DNA of 45,738 bases, taken from Pseudomonadota bacterium. Its GTDB lineage: Bacteria; Pseudomonadota; Gammaproteobacteria; Steroidobacterales; Steroidobacteraceae. Both the position numbers and the translations under genes were made by a program. The notes beneath the pieces are model-generated. The model saw only the letters and a program-made list of their open reading frames with translations, was not told where the DNA came from and searched no databases. Below are positions 1-7,368 of this stretch, in pieces (position 1 is the first letter of the stretch; each line of letters starts with the position of its first letter). The stretch is taken from contig JAKBCE010000030.1 of the NCBI GenBank assembly GCA_021808195.1, forward strand, positions 1 through 45,738. The letters run 5' to 3'.

Positions 1-78
1 GCCGCCGATGCCGAGCAGGCCGCTCAGAAAGCCGGCCGATGCGCCGGCCGCGAGGAGCACAACGAAGGACAACAGCAT
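1..78 (-). CDS. TauE/SafE-family permease, N-terminal fragment (runs off the window)
   Basis: Read on the minus strand from an ATG at 78, the 26 visible codons give a hydrophobic N-terminus ending in FLSGLLGIGG. The pattern of hydrophobic stretch followed by GxxxGLxGxGG is typical of the first membrane segment of the TauE/SafE (DUF81) family of sulfite, sulfonate or organic-anion exporters. The rest of the protein lies beyond base 1, so substrate and length cannot be judged. A GTG four codons upstream is an alternative start. The 126 bp up to the GntR gene hold nothing recognisable. Confidence 0.55.
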   Translation of the reverse strand, partial: MLLSFVVLLAAGASAGFLSGLLGIGG

Positions 79-204
79 CAGCCGAGGCACCCGTGCAACC
101 ACCGAGTGCAGAGCATAGCGAACCGCCACAGTGCGAGTCGCACAACTCCGTGCGGCGCTCAGCCGGGCGGTCCCGCTCGCAAGCGAATCGAGGTCGCGCG
201 GGGC

Positions 205-885
205 TCAGCGGGCGCGCCGACCGCGCAGGTAGGTCGCCCGACCGGCCAGAATGTGGGCATGCATGACGCTGTGCGCCCACGGCCCGTCATGGGCTTCGAT
301 GGCCTGCACCAGTTCCAGGTGTTGATCGGCGCTGCGCTGCAGTTCGCCTGCGGCGTACTGGGCGAAGGTCCGCAGGATCAGCGGCGCCTCGATCAGGCCC
401 GCCAGTGTCTTGGCGAGACGCGGGCTGTCGGCGGCGCGCTGAATGAGCCGGTGGAACTGATCGTTCAGCTCCCCGATCCGCCCCAGATAACCCGACGCAC
501 GCCGCGAGGACTCCTGGATCTGCCGCTCGGACAACGCACGCAGCTCGGCGATCACCGCCGGTGTGGCCCGCTCGGCGGCACGGCGGGCGCAGACCGGCTC
601 GAGCAGGGCACGCAGCTCGAAGATTTCCTCGGCATCTTCGAGCTCGAACGCCGCGACCACCGCGCCGTGGTTCGGCTCGAAGTTGAGCAGCCCTTCGGCA
701 TGCAGCCGGCGCAACGCTTCACGCACCGGCGTGCGGCTCACCCCCGCGGTCTGCGCGACCTCGATCTCTGTCAGGCGGGAGCCGGCCGCATAGATGCCGT
801 TGAGAATGCCGTCGCGTACCGTCGCGTAGGCACGGTCGGCTGCGCGCATTACGCGCCGTTGCTCGAGATCGTCTTGCGTGTCCAT
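205..885 (-). CDS. GntR-family transcriptional regulator, FCD (FadR-type) subgroup
   Basis: This 226-residue cytoplasmic regulator has an N-terminal winged helix-turn-helix (about residues 17-85, including SRTPVREALRRLHAEGL, the classic GntR recognition region). An all-helical FCD ligand-binding domain follows (about 90-215, with the FELRALLEP opening). FCD regulators usually sense organic acids or CoA-pathway intermediates and bind short palindromes with a GT..AC core. It is the last gene of the lyase-hyuA-hyuB operon. Its ATG at 885 lies inside the hyuB C-terminus (37 bp overlap), so its expression is tied to that operon. TTGTATACAA palindromes upstream of the neighbouring transcription units are the probable operators, which would give autoregulation through the operon promoter. 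Family assignment is firm; ligand and sign of control are unknown. Confidence 0.93.
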   Translation of the reverse strand: MDTQDDLEQRRVMRAADRAYATVRDGILNGIYAAGSRLTEIEVAQTAGVSRTPVREALRRLHAEGLLNFEPNHGAVVAAFELEDAEEIFELRALLEPVCARRAAERATPAVIAELRALSERQIQESSRRASGYLGRIGELNDQFHRLIQRAADSPRLAKTLAGLIEAPLILRTFAQYAAGELQRSADQHLELVQAIEAHDGPWAHSVMHAHILAGRATYLRGRRAR

Positions 886-2744
886 CGGCTGAATGTCGGT
901 TGTATTGGCGGGGGCAGTTCAGTCTCCTCGAGGCAGCGCGCCTTGAGCTCCTCAATCGAGCGGAAGCCACGGTCGAACAACGCGACCGGTCCGCGCTGTT
1001 TCGCCATCTGTGCGCGCAGCTTGCCGGTGGCCGCGAGGTCGACTGCGCCATCGGCGCCGATCACCACCCCGTAGCGGCGCGCGCCCTCGCGGCTGACCAA
1101 GCCCGCCTCGACGTCGAATCTTACCTTGTCTGGATCGCGTTCGAGCGGATCGCCGCAGCCGCCGCCTCCCCAGGTATCGGCAATCAGCAGGTCCCCGGCC
1201 TCGACCCGGATGCGATCGACCTTGGCGGGCAGCGGGGTGCGGCTGCCGTCCTGGCGCAGCAGGGTCTTGCGACTGCGCGCGCCGGGCAGACCCCCGTTGA
1301 CGCCCCAGGGATAAGTGAGCCAGCGATCGTCGTGGATGGAGATCTCCCCCGGCTCGAGGAAGCGGTAACCGATGCGCAGACCGTTGCCCCCGCGGTGCTT
1401 GCCGGGGCCGCCCGAGTCGGGAATCGTCTCGTAGGTCTCGATGCGCAGCGGAAAATTGCTCTCCAGGAACTCATTGGGCACGTTGGTGAAGGAGGGCCAC
1501 AGTGAGTGCCCGTCGGGGCCGTCGCCGAAGGGCTTGCCGGGGATGCCGCCGAAGGTGATTTGATACAGCTGGTACCACTCGCCGTTTTTGTCGTAACCGG
1601 AGTACATCAGGTGCGGCGAGTCGGAGAAGCCCGCCGCGCACATGAACTGTGGATTGCCCTGGCCGAGCAGTCCGCCCAGGATGTCGAAGATGCGTCCGAG
1701 CGCGTGCGTGCGGCAGGAGAGCGCGGCGGGCTTCACGGGCTTCAGCAGCGTGCCTTGCGGGATGCGCACCTCCATCAGGTCGTAGAACCCGTCGTTGAAC
1801 AGGATCTGCGGGTCGAACACCATGATCATGTACACGCCGGCGAACATCTTGAACATCTCCTCATTCAGCAGGAAGTTGATCGAGGAGATCGACTGCGGGT
1901 CGGTGCCCGCGAAATCAAAGATGCACTTCTCGCCCTCCCGCCACATCGCGCAGGCGATCTTGTACGGCCCCATATTCATGCCGTCATCGCAGATGTAGTC
2001 CTCGAAGTGCTGCTTGCGCTCCGGTACGGTGCGCTGGATCAGCTCGCGCATGGCGCGGCGGTTGCGCGCCAGCATCTCGGCCATCGCCGAGTGGAAGACG
2101 TCATCGCCGAAGCGCTCGCTGATCTCAACGCAGCGTGCCGCCGCCGTGCGCAGCGCCGCGGTGATCGCATTGAAATCGGAGAGATTCCAGTGCGGCAGGC
2201 GGCAGTTGTGCAGCATGATCTTCAGCACGTCCTCGTTGAGCACGCCGCGTTTGTAGATCTTCACCGGCGGGACCGTGACGCCTTCCTCGTATATGGTGCG
2301 TGCGTCGGTCGGCAGCGAGCCGGCCACCTTGCCGCCGACGTCCGTCATGTGGCCGAACATCGCGGCCCAGGCGATCAGGCGGCCTGCGCGGTAGATCGGC
2401 ATCAGCATCAGCCAGTCGTTGGCATGGCTGATGGCCCCGCGCACCGAGTACGGATCGTTGGTGAGGAACACGTCGCCTTCCTCGACCGTTCCCTCGTAAC
2501 CCTGCATGAACCCGTGGATGAACGAGCCGAACTGGCCGACGACCATCTTGCCCTCGACATTGGCGATCATCGGAAACTCATCGTGCTGCTCGCGGATGCC
2601 GGGGGACATCGCGGTGCGAAACAGCACGGTATCCATCTCGAAGCGGGCATTGCGCAGCGCGCTCTCGATGATGTCGATGGTGACGGTGTCGACCTTGACC
2701 TTCTTCAGGCGCCGGGTCTGGCTTTGCACGATTTTCGCGGGCAT
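849..2744 (-). CDS. hyuB: Hydantoinase B / oxoprolinase-family subunit
   Basis: The 631-residue protein matches the HyuB half of ATP-dependent hydantoinases and oxoprolinases. These also include N-methylhydantoinase, caprolactamase and acetone or acetophenone carboxylases. Family features are the early TAMSPGIREQHDEFP-like segment (reading FRTAMSPGIREQHDEFP near residue 42), VFLTNDPYS, HANDW, and a glycine-rich GGGGCGDPLERDP near the C-terminus. HyuB works with HyuA, which supplies ATP-dependent activation of an amide or carbonyl. The ATG at 2744 has GGAG 9-10 nt upstream and starts 12 nt after the hyuA stop. The 3' end overlaps the GntR gene. The sequence alone does not tell amidohydrolase from carboxylase; no third small subunit typical of acetone carboxylase is next to it, which slightly favours ring hydrolysis. 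Confidence 0.92.
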   Translation of the reverse strand: MPAKIVQSQTRRLKKVKVDTVTIDIIESALRNARFEMDTVLFRTAMSPGIREQHDEFPMIANVEGKMVVGQFGSFIHGFMQGYEGTVEEGDVFLTNDPYSVRGAISHANDWLMLMPIYRAGRLIAWAAMFGHMTDVGGKVAGSLPTDARTIYEEGVTVPPVKIYKRGVLNEDVLKIMLHNCRLPHWNLSDFNAITAALRTAAARCVEISERFGDDVFHSAMAEMLARNRRAMRELIQRTVPERKQHFEDYICDDGMNMGPYKIACAMWREGEKCIFDFAGTDPQSISSINFLLNEEMFKMFAGVYMIMVFDPQILFNDGFYDLMEVRIPQGTLLKPVKPAALSCRTHALGRIFDILGGLLGQGNPQFMCAAGFSDSPHLMYSGYDKNGEWYQLYQITFGGIPGKPFGDGPDGHSLWPSFTNVPNEFLESNFPLRIETYETIPDSGGPGKHRGGNGLRIGYRFLEPGEISIHDDRWLTYPWGVNGGLPGARSRKTLLRQDGSRTPLPAKVDRIRVEAGDLLIADTWGGGGCGDPLERDPDKVRFDVEAGLVSREGARRYGVVIGADGAVDLAATGKLRAQMAKQRGPVALFDRGFRSIEELKARCLEETELPPPIQPTFSRWTRKTISSNGA

Positions 2745-2756
2745 CGCTGAGTCTCC

Positions 2757-4871
2757 TCAATGTCGCTTCGCCGCGCGCGCGGCCGGGGTCCGGGCTTTCT
2801 TCGACGGGGTGGCGCGGTGCGCATCCGGATAGATCAGGATGTTGCCGAAGCGGTCGACCTTGCCATGATGCTGCGGCAGGATCACCGTCGTGGAGTCCAT
2901 TTCCATCACGATGGCTGGTCCCTTGATCAGGTTGCCGGCCGTGAGTCGAGCGCGCTCATACACCGGCGCGAGGTGCTTGCGCCCGTCCATGTAACAGGCC
3001 TGTCGGCCGACGACCGCGGCCTTCGGGTCGGCGCGACCGCTCTTCAGCGCAGCGCGCTTCAGACGGATGCCCCGGCCCTGCACGGCGGCCCGCAGGGTCA
3101 CGATTTCGTGCTCGAGCGCCAGGGCGAAGGTAAAGAGGCGCTTGTGCTCGGCGTCGAACTTCGCGGCGATGGCCTCGAGGCCATCGCGTTCGATCTCCTC
3201 CAGGGAGATGTCCACGGTGAGCCGCAGCCCCTGACCGTGGTAGCGCAGATCGACCTGGTAAGCGGTGCTGATCTCGCGCTTGGGTACCCCGTCGCGCTCG
3301 AGCGAGTGCGCCGCCTGGCGGGCCAGATCGCGCAGGATCGAGCGCACCTGCTTCGCGTTGGTCTGGGAGAAGCGGCGCACGTAGGTGCGCGCGCGCTCGT
3401 CTCTCACCGCGGTGGTGGCGTCCCCGAGTGCGCACAGCACGCCGGGGCCCGGCGGGATGATTGCCGGCCACGAGCCGAGCAGCCGGGCGAGGGCGTTCGC
3501 GTGCAGCGGTCCGGCGCCACCGAAGGCGATGAGCGCGTAGTCGCGCGGATCGTAGCCCTGCTCGACCGACACCAGGCGCAGCGCACCGACCATGTTCTCG
3601 TTGACGATCTGGTAGATGCCGTGTGCCGCCTCGAGTAGCGACAACTGCAACGCGTCGGCGACTTTCTGCACCGCACCGGCGGCGAGCTGCCGGTCGAGCT
3701 GCATCTCCCCGCCGAGGCGCTGCAGCTCCGGCAGATACCCCAGGACGACGTTTGCGTCCGTCACGGTCGGCTCGCTGCCGCCGCGGCCGTAGGCGGCAGG
3801 ACCCGGATCGGCGCCCGCCGATTGCGGGCCGACGCGCAGTGCCTTGGTGAGTTCCGGCACGTGTGCAATCGAGCCGCCGCCGGCCCCGACGGTGCGGATG
3901 TCGACCGAGGAGGCGCGCACCGTGACGTCCCCGACGGTGGTCTCGTGCCGCAGTCGCGGCAAGCCATTCTGGATCAGGGCCACGTCCGTCGAGGTGCCCC
4001 CGACGTCAACGGTCAGCAGATTCGGGAAGCCGGCCTGAACGGCCACCCACAATGCTCCGGTGACGCCGCCGGCCGGGCCGGACATCAACAGGTTGACCGG
4101 GTACTCCTCAGCCGCCTGCGTGCCGGCGAGCCCGCCGTCCGAGCGCAGGATGTGCAGCTTCACGTCCTGCGCCAGCTCTTCGATTTTGCCCTTCAGGTTC
4201 GCCACGTATTTGGCGACTCGCGGCCGGACGTAGGAATTGGCAACCGTGGTCACCGTGCGCTCGTACTCCTGCATCTCCGGGACCACCTCGCAGGACAGTG
4301 ACACGGGCACCCCGGGCAGGATCTCGGCGGCGAGCTCGCGCACGCGCCGCTCGTGTGCGGCGTTCGCAAACGAATTGATCAGGCAGACCGTGAGTGCCTC
4401 GATGCCCATGCGCCCAAGCCTCGCGAGCTCCTCGCGCAGGCGTCCTTCCTCGAGTGCCTCGATGATCTGTCCGTCTGCCGCGACCCGCTCGTGCGCCTCG
4501 ATCGTGCAGCGCAGCGGGGCCATCGGCAGCGATTTGTTGTAGATAACCCAGCCGCCGAGTCCGCCCGGCACGAACGAGCGGGCGATCTGCAGCACCTGCC
4601 GGTAGCCGCGCGTGGTGACCAACCCGCACAGCGCACCGGTCCCGGTCAGCACGGTGTTGGTCGCGACCGTTGTGCCGTGCATCACGTGATCGATCTGCTC
4701 CGGTCGCACGGCGGCCTTCTCGCACACCCGCGCTATGCCGTGCAGCACGCCGATCGATTGGTCGGCGGGCGTGCTCGGTACCTTTGCGGTGAACACTTCG
4801 CCAGACCTCTCGTTGACGAGAAACAGGTCGGTGAAAGTGCCCCCGACGTCGACTCCTAGGCGATATGACAT
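2757..4871 (-). CDS. hyuA: Hydantoinase A / oxoprolinase-family ATPase subunit
   Basis: This 704-residue protein has both actin-like phosphate-binding motifs of the HyuA family: DVGGTFTDLF at residues 8-17 and VDVGGTSTDVA near 290. It also has the HGTTVATNTVL segment and the late GGAGPLHANALA and PGPGVLCALGD motifs. HyuA phosphorylates or activates the substrate so that HyuB can open or carboxylate it. The ATG at 4871 is preceded by AGGGGG with 6 nt spacing, and the gene starts 10 nt after the lyase stop. The central VIYNKSLPMAPLRC segment differs from simple hydantoinases and is closer to what I remember from carboxylase or lactamase branches, but this is not decisive. The C-terminus is a Lys/Arg/Ala-rich tail. 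Confidence 0.93.
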   Translation of the reverse strand: MSYRLGVDVGGTFTDLFLVNERSGEVFTAKVPSTPADQSIGVLHGIARVCEKAAVRPEQIDHVMHGTTVATNTVLTGTGALCGLVTTRGYRQVLQIARSFVPGGLGGWVIYNKSLPMAPLRCTIEAHERVAADGQIIEALEEGRLREELARLGRMGIEALTVCLINSFANAAHERRVRELAAEILPGVPVSLSCEVVPEMQEYERTVTTVANSYVRPRVAKYVANLKGKIEELAQDVKLHILRSDGGLAGTQAAEEYPVNLLMSGPAGGVTGALWVAVQAGFPNLLTVDVGGTSTDVALIQNGLPRLRHETTVGDVTVRASSVDIRTVGAGGGSIAHVPELTKALRVGPQSAGADPGPAAYGRGGSEPTVTDANVVLGYLPELQRLGGEMQLDRQLAAGAVQKVADALQLSLLEAAHGIYQIVNENMVGALRLVSVEQGYDPRDYALIAFGGAGPLHANALARLLGSWPAIIPPGPGVLCALGDATTAVRDERARTYVRRFSQTNAKQVRSILRDLARQAAHSLERDGVPKREISTAYQVDLRYHGQGLRLTVDISLEEIERDGLEAIAAKFDAEHKRLFTFALALEHEIVTLRAAVQGRGIRLKRAALKSGRADPKAAVVGRQACYMDGRKHLAPVYERARLTAGNLIKGPAIVMEMDSTTVILPQHHGKVDRFGNILIYPDAHRATPSKKARTPAARAAKRH

Positions 4872-4881
4872 CAGCGTCCCC

Positions 4882-5805
4882 CTACGCTTGAGCTGGCCCG
4901 CCCGCCTCCGGGCGGTGTTGCGGGAAATTTCCGGCCTTCATCAGCATGCCGGGCACCGTTTTGCCGAGCTGCTGTTCGATCCACTGCGCGGTCTCGATCA
5001 GCCGTTCGATCGAGACGCCGGTTTCGATTCCCATGCGATTTAACATGTACAGCACGTCTTCGGTCGGCACGTTACCGGTTGCTGCCGGCGCAAACGGGCA
5101 GCCGCCGATGCCGCCGACGCTGGCGTCGATCGTGCGCACGCCGCTGCGGATCGCGGCATATACGTTTGCCAGTCCGGTGTTGCGGGTGTTGTGAAAATGG
5201 GCCCGCAGGGGCATCGTCGGCAGCCGCTCGCGCAGGCTGCAGAAGAGGTCCTCGACCTGGCTCGGCACGGCGACACCGATGGTGTCGGCCAGAGCAATCT
5301 CGAGCGGCTCGCTCTCGGCGCAGCGTAGCGCGAGCTCGAGCACGCGCCGAGGGTCGACGTCGCCCTCGAACGGGCAGCCGAAGGCGGCCGAGATGGTCAC
5401 ATGGGCAGCGATGCCTGCGGCGCGCGCCTCGCGCGCGATCTGATGCCACGCAGCGAGCGACTCCTCAGTGCCGACACCTTGATTGCGACGGTTGAATGTC
5501 TCGCTGGCCACGACCGCCATGCCCACCTCATCACACCCAGCGGCGCGGGCGCGCTCGAGTCCCTTCAGGTTCAGCACCAGTCCGATGTAGGCAATATCGG
5601 CGCGGCGCGGCAGGCCGGCGAGCACCGCCTCTGCGTCAGCCATTTGCGGCACGCGCTTGGGGTTGACGAAGCTCGTCACTTCGATGCGGCGCAGGCCGGC
5701 TGCGATGAGTCGCTCGATCAGCGCGATTTTCGCCGCCGTCGGCAGCGCCACGGGCTCGCTTTGCAGGCCGTCGCGCGGACTGACCTCGACCAGTTCAATG
5801 TTCAT
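4882..5805 (-). CDS. Hydroxymethylglutaryl-CoA lyase family protein
   Basis: The protein (307 residues from the ATG at 5805) is a DRE-TIM metallolyase. The substrate and metal motif SPRDGLQSE is at residues 9-17, the metal-binding HFH is at 203-205, and the HMG-CoA lyase signature GGIGGCPFAP with the catalytic-loop Cys is at about 236. HMG-CoA lyases cleave 3-hydroxy-3-methylglutaryl-CoA to acetoacetate and acetyl-CoA; relatives cleave other 3-hydroxyacyl-CoAs. An in-frame ATG at 5853 exists, but it would put a GTATAC operator 12 nt upstream, over the ribosome-binding site, and family members begin near MNIELVEV, so 5805 is preferred. It is the first gene of the operon with hyuA, hyuB and gntR, and is divergent from the CoA-transferase that could supply its CoA-ester substrate. 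Confidence 0.9.
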   Translation of the reverse strand: MNIELVEVSPRDGLQSEPVALPTAAKIALIERLIAAGLRRIEVTSFVNPKRVPQMADAEAVLAGLPRRADIAYIGLVLNLKGLERARAAGCDEVGMAVVASETFNRRNQGVGTEESLAAWHQIAREARAAGIAAHVTISAAFGCPFEGDVDPRRVLELALRCAESEPLEIALADTIGVAVPSQVEDLFCSLRERLPTMPLRAHFHNTRNTGLANVYAAIRSGVRTIDASVGGIGGCPFAPAATGNVPTEDVLYMLNRMGIETGVSIERLIETAQWIEQQLGKTVPGMLMKAGNFPQHRPEAGGPAQA

Positions 5806-5864
5806 CGTTGCCGCCGTGTTCTGCCGTTCGGCCTCGCGGAGGGTGATTCCCATTTAGCCTGATG

Positions 5865-5874
5865 TTGTATACAA
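5865..5874. promoter_or_regulatory. GTATAC-centred palindrome, putative GntR operator 1
   Basis: A perfect 10-bp palindrome, TTGTATACAA, lies 60 bp upstream of the preferred lyase start. FadR-type GntR proteins typically bind GT..AC palindromes. An identical core occurs twice more in this cluster (5999 and 10180), with a weaker copy at 10340, all in intergenic DNA. The regulator at 205-885 is the inferred ligand. Confidence 0.65.
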
Positions 5875-5998
5875 TTTGCAAGTCGAGGTGATCGGGCTGC
5901 GATGACGGCTCCGGGCCGACAAGTCGACGATTGCAGTTGCTTATAGATGAGATCGGTCCCGCTGTGGCGAGGGCCGGAAGCGCCCGAGTGGCCTTTGG

Positions 5999-6008
5999 TT
6001 GTATACAA
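5999..6008. promoter_or_regulatory. GTATAC-centred palindrome, putative GntR operator 2
   Basis: This second TTGTATACAA is identical to operator 1, 134 bp away. It lies 36-45 bp upstream of the CoA-transferase ATG at 6044, where a bound repressor would block transcription start. A TTG inside it could be misread as an upstream start of the CoA-transferase gene. Confidence 0.65.
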
Positions 6009-6043
6009 AACCTGATCTGGAACATGAGCCGAGGAGCGAACTG

Positions 6044-7255
6044 ATGCCGCAGCCGATCGAATTCCAGCACGGCGCTCTGTCGGACCTGCGGGTGCTCGAG
6101 CTCGGGACATTACTCGCCGGCCCGTTCTGCGGACAACTGCTCGGGGACATGGGCGCAGAGGTCATCAAGATCGAGCCCCCGAATCAGGGCGACCCGATGC
6201 GGGTGTGGGGTCGACAGAAGCACGGGGAGCCCTCGCTGTGGTGGCCGGTAGTGGCGCGCAACAAGAAATCGATCACCCTCGATCTGCGCCAGCCCGCCGG
6301 CCAAGACGTGTTGCGCGAGCTGGTCGGCAAGGCCGATTTCCTGCTCGAGAATTTTCGCCCGGGCACGATGGAAAAATGGGGCCTCGATTACGCGACGCTC
6401 GCGAACATCAACCCGCGGCTGATCATGATCCGGGTGTCCGGCTATGGCCAGAGCGGGCCGTACGCGCACCGCGCCGGCTTCGGCGCGGTCGGTGAGGCGA
6501 TGGGCGGCCTGCGCTATGTGGTGGGCGACCCCTCGACGCCGCCATCGCGCGTGGGGATCAGCATCGGAGACTCCCTTGCGGCCACCTTCGCCTGTCTCGG
6601 GGCACTCTCGGCGTTGCACTACCGGGATCGCACCGGCAAAGGCCAGGTGGTCGATTCGGCCATCTACGAGGCGGTGCTCGCGATGATGGAATCGCTGATC
6701 ACCGAATACGACAAGACCGGCTACATCCGCGAGCGTACCGGGGCGATCCTGCCGAATGTTGCGCCCTCGAACGTGTACCCGACGCAAGAGGGCTGGGTGC
6801 TGATTGCGGCGAACCAGGATACGGTGTTCAAGCGGCTGTGCGAAGCGATGGGTCAGCCCGAGCTGGCGCAGCGTGCCGAGTATGCCAACCATCAGGCCCG
6901 AGGCGCCCATCAGCAGCAACTCGACGAGTACATCGCACGCTGGAGCTCGGCACTGTCGACCGAGGAGGTGCTCGATCTGATGGACCGGCATGGTGTGCCG
7001 GCCGGTCTGATCTACCGTCCGCCGGAGATGCTGAAGGATCCGCACTTTGCGGCTCGTCATGCCATCGTCTCGGTCAAACATCCGCGCTTCGGCGATCTGA
7101 AGATGCAGAACGTGGCACCGAAGCTCTCCGCGACGCCGGGTGGCATTCGTTCGAGCGCCCCGGAGCTCGGGCAGCACAACCAGGAAATCTACGCCGACCT
7201 GATGCACTTCCCGCCCGAGCGCCTGGCGGCGCTCGCCGCCGCGGGTGTGATCTGA
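6044..7255 (+). CDS. CaiB/BaiF family (class III) CoA-transferase
   Basis: This 403-residue enzyme transfers CoA between carboxylic acids. It shows the family layout: LRVLELGTLLAGPFCGQLLGDMGAEVIK at the N-terminus (the Rossmann-like CoA site), LLENFRPGTMEKWGLDY near residue 101, and the catalytic Asp in SIGDSLAATFA at about 176. The C-terminal part, with HGVPAGLIYRPPEM and HPRFGD, is standard. The ATG at 6044 has a good GAGGAG 7 nt upstream. The gene is divergent from the lyase operon and has operator 2 in its promoter. Related enzymes activate glutarate, itaconate or HMG with succinyl-CoA, so activation of the dicarboxylate cleaved by the divergent lyase is the most economical role. Donor and acceptor are inferred. 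Confidence 0.92.
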   Translation: MPQPIEFQHGALSDLRVLELGTLLAGPFCGQLLGDMGAEVIKIEPPNQGDPMRVWGRQKHGEPSLWWPVVARNKKSITLDLRQPAGQDVLRELVGKADFLLENFRPGTMEKWGLDYATLANINPRLIMIRVSGYGQSGPYAHRAGFGAVGEAMGGLRYVVGDPSTPPSRVGISIGDSLAATFACLGALSALHYRDRTGKGQVVDSAIYEAVLAMMESLITEYDKTGYIRERTGAILPNVAPSNVYPTQEGWVLIAANQDTVFKRLCEAMGQPELAQRAEYANHQARGAHQQQLDEYIARWSSALSTEEVLDLMDRHGVPAGLIYRPPEMLKDPHFAARHAIVSVKHPRFGDLKMQNVAPKLSATPGGIRSSAPELGQHNQEIYADLMHFPPERLAALAAAGVI

Positions 7256-7305
7256 TCAGTGCGTACCGCTTAAGCGCAGAGCCGGGGTGAGGTCGCGGGT
7301 TGAGC

Positions 7306-7345
7306 GCACCGGCTGAGCGGCGCTTAAGCGCCGCTCAGCCGGTGC
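7306..7345. terminator. 40-bp perfect palindrome, bidirectional terminator candidate
   Basis: Bases 7306-7325 are exactly complementary to 7326-7345, giving a GC-rich stem of up to 18-20 bp around CTTAAG. It lies between the convergent CoA-transferase and TonB-receptor genes, where a two-way terminator is expected. No T-run follows on either strand, so intrinsic termination would be atypical. A part-copy of the centre (CGCTTAAGCG-like) occurs at about 7268-7277. Confidence 0.6.
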
Positions 7346-7368
7346 CGGTGAACCGGCGGTTCGCGCTC

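Noticed and set aside
5999..6043. Upstream TTG start for the CoA-transferase
   Set aside because: The TTG lies within the operator palindrome and has no ribosome-binding site, whereas the ATG at 6044 has an ideal one and matches family N-termini.
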